Positions 8,074 through 21,000 of a stretch of 64,000 nt of DNA are shown in pieces (within the stretch, counting starts at the first letter, position 1; every line of letters starts with the position of its first letter). This DNA comes from Mycolicibacter acidiphilus (lineage in GTDB: Bacteria; Actinomycetota; Actinomycetes; Mycobacteriales; Mycobacteriaceae), in contig NZ_JAHCLR010000022.1 of NCBI RefSeq assembly GCF_018455725.1, positions 1 through 64,000 on the forward strand. The letters are read 5' to 3'. Below the pieces are notes generated by a model. The model was not told where the DNA came from and did no database searches. It saw nothing but the letters and a program-made list of their open reading frames with translations. Both the position numbers and the translations under genes were made by a program.

Positions 8074-10886
8074 TTCCCGCCTCCGGTCGGTGGTACGAAC
8101 ACGAACACGCCCAGCACGTCGGCGCCGGGTTCGACGGTCACCTTCAACCCGCGTACCACCTCAGCGGCGGCGTGGCGCACCCGGCGGTGGGCGTCGCGTA
8201 GGCGCACGGCCAACTGTTCGCCGTGGGCGGCGAGGTGCTGCGCGATGTCGGGCAGGCCGTCGAGGGCGCGGCCCAGGAATTGTTCGGCTTGAGCGACCGG
8301 CACATTGCCGGACGGGCGGGCGGTCAGCAACGGCGCTACCGCATCTGGTGGCAGCCAGCGGGCCTGGCCGGGGGCGCCTTCGAAGGCCAGTGTCGCCGCG
8401 TCCTCGGCGACCAGTTGCCGGGTGCCGGAGCGCGACGGCAGCTGTAGGTGGAAGCGGTAGCGCACGACCAGCAGCGTGGTGCGGGTGGTTACCGCGTCAG
8501 TGCGGACCACCGCGCAGCGGCGCGCCGGCCGCTGCTCTTCGGGCAGGTTCGCATCGAGGGCGGATTCGAGCACATAGTTGGCGACGGCCTCGACTGATGC
8601 GTCGGTGCGGCCCAGCACCGCATCGCCGCGGGGCACCGGAAGGTCGGTGGTGAAGTGCAGCGGGTCGTTGCGGCCGGGCGGCAAGGCGTCGCGCAGCCCC
8701 AGCGGCAGCGGTCCCAGGGTGGCGGTGAAGCCGGTGTCGGCGGCAGTCACGGTGGAGCGCAGCGCCCGCAGGGCTTGTTCGACGAATTCGGCGACTTGCG
8801 GGTTGGTGCCGAGTGTCTCCCGGGTTTCGCGGAGTTCTTCGGCGACTTCCTCGGGTTTGATGCTGTGCTGGGCGTATTTGGTTTGGGCGACTTTTTCGCG
8901 TTCGGCCGCCGACTCCCACTGTCCGTAGAGGGCGTCGCGTTGTTCCTGAACCCCGAGATCGAGGCTGAGCTGTTCGGCGTCCTGGCCGCGCAGCAGCAGG
9001 CCTTCCATCAGGGCCTGCACGACGGCGTCGCTGCTGTCGGGGACCGGCACCGACACCCCGGTGGCCTTGCGGATCGCCTGGTGTTTGCGCAGCAACACCT
9101 CCAGCACGATGCCGTCGATCTGGTTGTCGCGCCCGTAGAGCATCACGGTGCGCACGGTGTCGGCGGTTTGGCCGAACCGGTCCACCCGGCCTTCGCGCTG
9201 TTCGTGGCGGGTGGGGTTCCAGGCCAGGTCGTAGTGGATCACGGCCTGGAAGTTGTCCTGCAGGTTGACGCCTTCGGACAGGCAGTCGGTGGCGACCAGC
9301 ACGTGCCGGCTCGGGACAGCGGCCAGCTCGTCGATACGGGCGATCCGCTCGTCGGGCGGCAGGGCTCCGGTGACCGCGCGGACCGTGACGTTCTTGCCGA
9401 GCGCTGCCGAGAGCTGTTCGGCGACGTAGTCGGCGGTGTCGATGAAGCGGCAGAACACGATCGGGTCGCAGTCCAGTTTCAGCAGTTCTTTGACGCTTTT
9501 GACCAGCGCGGTGATCTTGTGGTCGGGTTTGCCTTCGAGCTTCTGCGCCTCGGCGAGGAAGCCTCGCAGCCGTCGGGTTCTCGCGTCACTGCCGGCGCCG
9601 TCGGTTTCAGCGCCGGGGGTGGTGTCGGCGGCTTCGATCACCTCGTCGTCGGGCTGGTCGAGCACGATGGCCCGGCCGATCGCGTCGGCTTCTTCCGGGG
9701 AGGCGGCAGCAGCCGCGGCCGCTCGGGTGCGCAGGGTCTGCGCGGCAGCCCGCGGGGAGGATGCCAACGCTCGCAGCAGGGCCAGCGCCGACCACCAGTT
9801 GACCCGCCGGGCCAGCCCGCCATCTTCGGTGCGGACGGTTTCGCGGGCGTAGTCAAGGACTTTGGTGAACAGGGCGTGGTATTCGCGGCTGAGTGTGTAG
9901 GGAACCTCGGTGGAGAGCCGGTCTTTGGGGAACGGGGTGTCCTCGTCGAGGTAGCGGCGGATGTCGGCGCGGCGGCGCTGCACGAAGTGCGTGGCCAACA
10001 GTTCGCGGCCGGTTTTCTTCTCTAGGTCGACGGTCGTCAGATCGGGGTGCAGCAGCCCGAGCAGGTTGCGGAACGATTCTTCTTTGCCGCTGTGTGGGGT
10101 GGCGGTGGCCAGGATCAGGTGCCGTGATGGGTCGGCGGCCAATTCGCGGATCAGCTCGTAGCGCTGGGTGCGTCCGGAGCCGGCGACTGCGGTGTCGGTG
10201 ACGCAGGTATGGGCTTCGTCGATGATCACCAGATCCGGGCAGGTGCGCAGGAACTCGTAGCGGCGGCGGGCGCTTTTGATGAAGTCGGTGGAGACCACCG
10301 TGATCGGGTAGCGCTCGAAGATCGACTCGGCGCCGATGCGGCCGCGTTCCAGGCGGCGCACCGTGCTGGGCAGCACCAGTTCGGCTTCCATCCCGAACTT
10401 GGCGCGCAGTTCGCCCTGCCACTGTTCGGCCAGCGCCGGACTGCACAGCACGCTCAATCCCCGTGCATCGCCGACTTTGAGGAGCTCGGTGGCGATCAGG
10501 GCGGTTTCGACGGTCTTGCCGATGCCGACGTCGTCGGCGACCAGCAGCCGCACCACGTCTTGGCGCAGCGCCATCATCAGCGGAACGAGTTGGTAGGCGC
10601 GGGGTTCCACCGCGATCGACGCCAGGCTGCGGAACGGGCCGGCGGTGGAGCGGAATCCGATCCGCAGTGCGCTGCGCAGCAGGGTGGCGCTCAGGTGGTC
10701 GCCGATGTCGTCGGGTTGCGGCGGCGGGAACGTGGCCGGGTGGACGCCTTCGCTGACCAGCACACCGGCGATGTCGTCGTCGATGCCGCCGATCGGACGC
10801 AGTACCAGAAAGTCGTCGGTGCTGTCGGGCAGCACCACCCATTCGCGGCCGCGTGCGGTCACCAGATTTCCTGGGGCGAATCCCAC
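8070..10886 (-). CDS. SNF2-family helicase, DrmD-like
   Basis: A 938-residue SF2 Swi2/Snf2 helicase. Walker A GIGKT is at about residues 121-125, DEAH at about 223-226, and the C-terminal helicase half shows SEGVNLQ and HEQREGRVDRFGQ (motifs V and VI). DrmD of class 1 DISARM is an SNF2 helicase beside an adenine methyltransferase, the same pairing as here. The start is placed at GTG 10886 because the purine-rich ribosome site GAAGGAAGGG ends seven bases before it. The longer frame from 10964 only adds arginine-rich sequence that overlaps the upstream gene. Only 2 bases separate this start from the upstream stop. Confidence 0.9.
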   Translation of the reverse strand: MGFAPGNLVTARGREWVVLPDSTDDFLVLRPIGGIDDDIAGVLVSEGVHPATFPPPQPDDIGDHLSATLLRSALRIGFRSTAGPFRSLASIAVEPRAYQLVPLMMALRQDVVRLLVADDVGIGKTVETALIATELLKVGDARGLSVLCSPALAEQWQGELRAKFGMEAELVLPSTVRRLERGRIGAESIFERYPITVVSTDFIKSARRRYEFLRTCPDLVIIDEAHTCVTDTAVAGSGRTQRYELIRELAADPSRHLILATATPHSGKEESFRNLLGLLHPDLTTVDLEKKTGRELLATHFVQRRRADIRRYLDEDTPFPKDRLSTEVPYTLSREYHALFTKVLDYARETVRTEDGGLARRVNWWSALALLRALASSPRAAAQTLRTRAAAAAAASPEEADAIGRAIVLDQPDDEVIEAADTTPGAETDGAGSDARTRRLRGFLAEAQKLEGKPDHKITALVKSVKELLKLDCDPIVFCRFIDTADYVAEQLSAALGKNVTVRAVTGALPPDERIARIDELAAVPSRHVLVATDCLSEGVNLQDNFQAVIHYDLAWNPTRHEQREGRVDRFGQTADTVRTVMLYGRDNQIDGIVLEVLLRKHQAIRKATGVSVPVPDSSDAVVQALMEGLLLRGQDAEQLSLDLGVQEQRDALYGQWESAAEREKVAQTKYAQHSIKPEEVAEELRETRETLGTNPQVAEFVEQALRALRSTVTAADTGFTATLGPLPLGLRDALPPGRNDPLHFTTDLPVPRGDAVLGRTDASVEAVANYVLESALDANLPEEQRPARRCAVVRTDAVTTRTTLLVVRYRFHLQLPSRSGTRQLVAEDAATLAFEGAPGQARWLPPDAVAPLLTARPSGNVPVAQAEQFLGRALDGLPDIAQHLAAHGEQLAVRLRDAHRRVRHAAAEVVRGLKVTVEPGADVLGVFVFVPPTGGGK

Positions 10887-10888
10887 TG

Positions 10889-16029
<5,141 letters not shown>

Positions 16030-16033
<4 letters not shown>

Positions 16034-16113
16034 TTACCGGCACACGGCAGGACGGGCAGCGTCGACTCCGCGCCGTCTCCAGCAAATTCGACCATCGGCA
16101 GATCGATACTCAC
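16030..16113 (-). CDS. Possible 27-residue leader peptide coupled to the DUF1998 helicase
   Basis: A 27-codon frame starts with GTG at 16113, ten bases after a strong GGAGGGG site. It ends in TGA at 16030-16032, overlapping the helicase GTG as GTGA. The helicase start has no good ribosome site of its own, so translation of this short frame may deliver ribosomes to it, as with the other overlaps in the operon. The peptide is acidic with one Cys and no recognised family. A TGA stop directly precedes its start. It could be chance; conservation in related operons would decide. Confidence 0.35.
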
Positions 16114-16391
16114 TCAACAGGTACCCCTCCATAGGGCGAGACCGCACTTGTATCGCAAACATACTGGGCTGTCCTGACAGCCGTGGCGTGCTCGACGCGA
16201 GATCCGACTTGGTATTAGGACACGGCCGGGCACACCCGTTTCGCCAGCCACGCTACTTCCCGCGCAACTCATCCGGCAGCCCCTTCGCAGGTTGGGTCAT
16301 CGGGCAACACTCCTTCTGACAGCGTCGAGACACGGCGACCCTGGTTGTGAACGGCTGCTCCTAGTACGAATCGAATGCCGGTGGAACCCCA
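16114..16391. other. Intergenic spacer between the two defence operons
   Basis: This stretch separates the DUF726 stop (16392) from the helicase operon and should hold that operon's promoter on the minus strand. It contains the promoter and palindrome at 16158-16182. It also contains a 15-codon frame on the minus strand (16253-16300, ATG start, AAGGAG nine bases upstream, encoding MTQPAKGLPDELRGK) that may be a micro-ORF or gene remnant. No RNA gene or clear terminator is visible. Confidence 0.5.
16158..16182 (-). promoter_or_regulatory. Candidate promoter and operator of the helicase-methylase-McrBC operon
   Basis: On the minus strand a TATGTT -10 box (16158-16163) lies 45 bases before the leader-peptide start. 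Just upstream, 16167-16182 is a perfect palindrome with 7-bp arms GGCTGTC/GACAGCC around two bases, covering roughly -13 to -28. A repressor bound there would block RNA polymerase. No regulator gene is obvious in the operon. Confidence 0.35.
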
Positions 16392-18014
16392 TCACACCAA
16401 CTTGACGTGGTTGAGATACTCCGAATGCCCAGAAGCCATCCGGGATACGTTGCGGTCCTTAATTTTTGGAAAGCCAGTACCGAATCCACGCAAACCGGCA
16501 GCCTTGCTGCCAGCCTGGACCGCAGCGTAGAGATATTTCAGCACCTTGTCATTGGTGGAGTAGTAGTTGTAGACCGCGTCGATCACCGAGTCGTTGAGAG
16601 TGCGCCAGTCTCCGTTGGCACCGAGGGCTGCACCGAGAAGATGAACGGTGCGGATTTTCGGGGCGGCGGGATCGGTGGCGACTGCCTGTGCGGCAGTGGC
16701 CATGACACGTGCCCCCAAGCTGTGGCCGACGAGAACGTAATCCTCGGCATCGGTACGCGCCAATAAACCGGCCAGAGCGACACCAGTTGAATCGGCACGC
16801 ACCTTTGCCGTATGCCACGGGTTCATGGCTAGACCAGCCGCAACAAATGCTGTCCCAGCACCGGGGATCAGCTTGGCCCCTGCTTTGCTCGCTCGCGCAG
16901 CCAGCCCCTTGACTGCGACTGCCGCGGCAGCCTTCCCACCGCCGTAGCCGAGCATCGCACCCAGCTCCGCGAGCTCTTTACTCCCCCAATGGACGCGGTA
17001 GACCGGCGCCTCCGGGTACCGCTGGCGGATGATCGGCTCCCAGTCCCCCCACGAACCTCCACCATCGGTGAGGAAGCCGCTGGCCACTATGACCGGTGAA
17101 CCCGAACCGTCGGCGAGCTTGTCGATCCGGAAGGACTTGTCCGCCCCGATGTAGGCGGTCGTCACGCGGGCACCGAGCCCGCCCCCCAGCAGGGTTCCAA
17201 GCCCGGCCACAACGGCCGTACCACCAGCCGTACCCATGCCACCCGCGGCCAGCGATCCGCCACCTAGCAACGCCAACCCGTAGCTGGTGGCCGCTGCTCC
17301 CGTGTACCCACCGACTAGTGTGCCGACGGCGCCGCCTATTGCCGGCGCCAGCATCAATCCGCCGGTCCCGATGACGGCCCCGGCGGCCGTCACTGCTCCC
17401 GCCACCCGGGAACCGAGCGCCAGGTTCTTCTTGTCGTATACGAGAAAGTTTGCGTAGTTTTCGAGCGGCCCGACCTTCCCGTTGACCTTGTCGAAGCTCG
17501 GGACTTCATGCCGATGTTCGGCGCAGTACCGCGGAATGCGGAGCGCACCGAAGCCCCGGGTCGCCATGTGTTCACACCTTGGTGCTGCGCAGCCCAATGT
17601 GGGTGAGCCGCACGCGGAACACAGGTATGCCGGCACGCTGGCGATCGGCATCGTCAACTCAAGGTGGTCAGCATGGCTGAGGCAGGCCGAGCACCAAGCG
17701 GCCCGAGTATCAGTGCCTTCCAGATCAATCAACTTCGCTATTGCGACAGCAAGCTTCTCGTGCTCCTGAGCCTGTTTGGCGTGGCTGTCCCGCTTCTCCT
17801 GATTGCGGAGGATCAGATGCTGCTTCATGTGCTTGCCGAAAGCCCAAAGGTTGTTCAGCAGAGCATGATTGCGGATCATCCGTGGATCGCCGTCCGTGGT
17901 CGGCTCCATGTCGGCGAGGTCACCGGTCAAACGTAGGGAACGCCCCTGCGGCGACGTGATTGAGCAGACGAATGCAGTTCCCTTGCTCGAGGTGAAAGAA
18001 ACCCCAGAACTCAT
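16392..18014 (-). CDS. DUF726-type alpha/beta hydrolase with N-terminal Cys-rich region and Gly/Ala-rich hydrophobic segment
   Basis: A 540-residue protein. The N-terminal ~190 residues contain paired cysteines and histidines (CSACLSH, LCSACGS, RYCAEHRH) that look zinc-binding. Residues ~200-290 form a Gly/Ala-rich hydrophobic stretch like membrane hairpins. The C-terminal half has the nucleophile elbow GHSLGAR (Ser about residue 430), a loop with VHLLGAALG, and a late His (SGHSEYL) near the end, as in DUF726/TMCO4 hydrolases. The substrate is unknown; a membrane lipid esterase or lipase role is plausible. The start overlaps the Hhe-like helicase stop as ATGA (18011-18014), so the two are probably co-translated and may be sensor and effector. 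Confidence 0.8.
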   Translation of the reverse strand: MSSGVSFTSSKGTAFVCSITSPQGRSLRLTGDLADMEPTTDGDPRMIRNHALLNNLWAFGKHMKQHLILRNQEKRDSHAKQAQEHEKLAVAIAKLIDLEGTDTRAAWCSACLSHADHLELTMPIASVPAYLCSACGSPTLGCAAPRCEHMATRGFGALRIPRYCAEHRHEVPSFDKVNGKVGPLENYANFLVYDKKNLALGSRVAGAVTAAGAVIGTGGLMLAPAIGGAVGTLVGGYTGAAATSYGLALLGGGSLAAGGMGTAGGTAVVAGLGTLLGGGLGARVTTAYIGADKSFRIDKLADGSGSPVIVASGFLTDGGGSWGDWEPIIRQRYPEAPVYRVHWGSKELAELGAMLGYGGGKAAAAVAVKGLAARASKAGAKLIPGAGTAFVAAGLAMNPWHTAKVRADSTGVALAGLLARTDAEDYVLVGHSLGARVMATAAQAVATDPAAPKIRTVHLLGAALGANGDWRTLNDSVIDAVYNYYSTNDKVLKYLYAAVQAGSKAAGLRGFGTGFPKIKDRNVSRMASGHSEYLNHVKLV

Positions 18015-21000
18015 ACAATCCGCCCCATCTGCGCGCCCGCGATCAACCCCGCGTTGTCCCGCGCCAAGATCCCCTTCCCCAACACCTGTTCCAACGCCTC
18101 CCCCAACCGCACCTCAATACCCGCCGTCATCCGCTTCCCCCCGAACAGCCCCAGCGCCTCCCGCTTCAACTCCTCGGCCTCAATCCCCCCGGTCTGTTCC
18201 GCAACCACCGCCATCGCGTTGCCGATCTCGACCAGGCTGACCTCGTCGAGGACTCGGCCCTCACCTTCGGCTGGGCAGCGCACCACCCGCCAAGTCGCCG
18301 GATCTACACCGGTCGGCCAGTAGAACCCTTCGGGATCGCCGCTGCGCCGATAGTCGACGGGGACCAGCCGTTGGATCGCCGTGCGGCGGCTCTCCGCAAC
18401 CCGGTTCAACCCGAACGCGCCCGCGACCAGCTTGGCCAGCCGGTCCGGGTGGATCGGCCCCTCGGCGGCGATCACCTCGTCAATGACGGTGCGCACCTTC
18501 TGCTTTGCGTATTCCATCGGCAGCTCGTCGAGCACGGTCACGTCACCGACCGCCCGCGACTCCCACGGCTGGAAGGTCTGCAGCATCGGGTGACGCTTCT
18601 CGGCCAGTGGCGGCGCGGCCACCGGCGCTGAGCGCAGCGGGGCCGGCAGCGGCGCGGCCACCTCGACTCGATCCACAATTGGCGGTGCAACTACCGGCGC
18701 CGTCTCCACAGCCGGTACAGCCGCCGCCTTCTCCCGCGCCTCGCCGACAACCGCCTGCAACCGCGCGACCGTCGCCGCCCGATGGTTCAGCCACTCCGGC
18801 AGCCACACCCGCTCCACCGCCGGCCAGTGCATCAGGTTGGCCAGTACGTCCACCGGCAGCCCGGCACGGTCGGCGACGGTCTGCCGGTCGTGCCATTCCA
18901 GGCCGTCCAAAAGCACGGCCACCAACGGCTTGTCGGGCTCCAAAGCATCGGCCAGCACCAGGTCGACCCGGAAATCCGACAGCCCCACATCGGTGCTCAC
19001 CAGCAAACCGGCGTCACGTAAAGCGTCGGCGATGTCGTCGCGGTGCCGGTCGATCACCCGCTGACGTCGTCCGCCGTCGGTGATCTCCTGCACGCCACGC
19101 GCCGCCAACTCCAGGTACGCCTTCAAGTGTTTGGTGCCGACCTGGGTGGTCTCCTCGGCGCGCAGCGCGGCCGGGTCGAAGCTGGCGTAGAGCACCACCT
19201 CCCGCCGCGCCCGAGTGACCGCGACGTTGAGCCGGCGCTCCCCGCCCGGCCGAGACAGCGGCCCGAAGTTCAGCGGCACCACGCCACGCTCGTTGGCGGA
19301 GAACGCCACCGAGAACAGGATGGTGTCGCGTTCGTCGCCCTGGACGTTCTCCAGGTTCTTCACGAACAGCCCGTCCGGCTCATCGAGCGCGGCCACCAGC
19401 CGGTCGTCACCGGAGTCGCGCAGCAGGTTTTCGATGTAGTCGCGCTGCTGGGCGTTGAACGTGATCACCCCGAGCGACGGCGCCGTAGCCGGCGACTTGG
19501 CGAACCGCACCCGGATGTCGTCGACGATCCGCTGCGCCTCAACGGTGTTGGTGCGCAGCAGTTTTCCCTTGCCGGTGCGCTGGAACTGCCCGTCAACCCG
19601 CACCAGGGAGACGCCGTGCCCGGCCCCGACCGCCGCGGGTGCGGGGAACGACGCCAGCCGCCCGTCGTAGTACTGGTAGTTGCTGAACGCGATCAGCGCC
19701 TCGTCCTGGCTGCGGTAGTGCCACGACAGCCACTGCCGCGGCACCTGGGCCTGCACGCATTCGGTGAGGATGGATTCCTCGTCGAGCACCACGGTCGGGT
19801 CGTAGTCCTCGTCCTCGTCGATGCTCACCCTGGCCTCGGCGAAACTGGTCGGCGGCATCTGCTTGCTGTCACCGACCACCACCACCGAGCGTGCGCGGCC
19901 CATCGCGCCGACCGCACCGGCCACCCGGATCTGGGAGGCCTCGTCGAACACCACCACGTCGAAGATGCCGGCCCGCGCCGGGAAGAACCGGGCCACCGAG
20001 TCCGGGCTCATCAGCGTGCACGGCAGGATCTTCGTGATCAGCTCGCCGTAGTTGTCGATCAGCGCCCGCACGCTCATCCCGCCGCGCTTGCGGTCCAGTT
20101 GCCGGCGCAGCCCGCCGACCTGCCCGCTGGAGGCTTCGGCGTCGAAGCTGCGCTGCTCCAGCAGTCGAGCCGGAATCGCGTGGCGCAGTTCGGTGCGGAT
20201 CGCGCGGGTGCTGGTGGTGAACCGCTGGATGGCCTTGGTGTGGGCAGCCACGTCGAAGGAGTCCAGTGCGCTGGCCTCCAGCCGCTCCCCCACCGAGGCG
20301 ATCGCGGTGCCGCGGTCGAACGCCAACGCGGCGTCGTCGGCGTCGAGTGCGCCGGCCAGGATCGCCTGATGTGTGGTGTACATCCCGGTGGCCCGCAGCG
20401 GTTCGATGTGCTCGATCAGCCCCACCCAGCATTCGACGGTGTCCGGGGTGGCGAGGCGTCGGGAATCCCGGGTGGCCCAACACTTTTCGAGGAACGATCC
20501 ACCGGCCCAGGTGTGCTGCTTGTCGGGTGCTACCCCGGTGGTGTCGGCGACCCGCTGCCATGTCGCCCCCAGCCAGCCCAGCGGTTCGGCCAGTGCGCCG
20601 GCCGGGGTCGCCGCGTAGAACGCGCGCACGTCGGCGATGTGCGGGCGCTCTGATCCCGGCGCGAGATCCGCGACCAACCGGGTCAGCCAGTCCAGGTGGG
20701 CGGTGAGTGCGGCGGTGTCCTCGGCGATCAGCGGGTTCCACCCCTCACCGACCAGGCTGATCGGCAGCGCCGCCACCCGCGCCCGCAGGTCGGTGACCGC
20801 GGCGTGGGTTTCGGCGACCTGTGCGGTCATGCCCGAGAGGGTTTTCAGCGGCACCGTCTCGGGTGCCACCGTCAGCACGTCGGCCAGCTGCGCGAGCACC
20901 GCCCGTCGGCGCTTCTTGCGCCCGAACATCCCGGACGCGTCGGCGGCCAGCGCGGCCTCATGCACCGCCGGCATGTCCAGTTCCATGGCGGCCACCCCGC

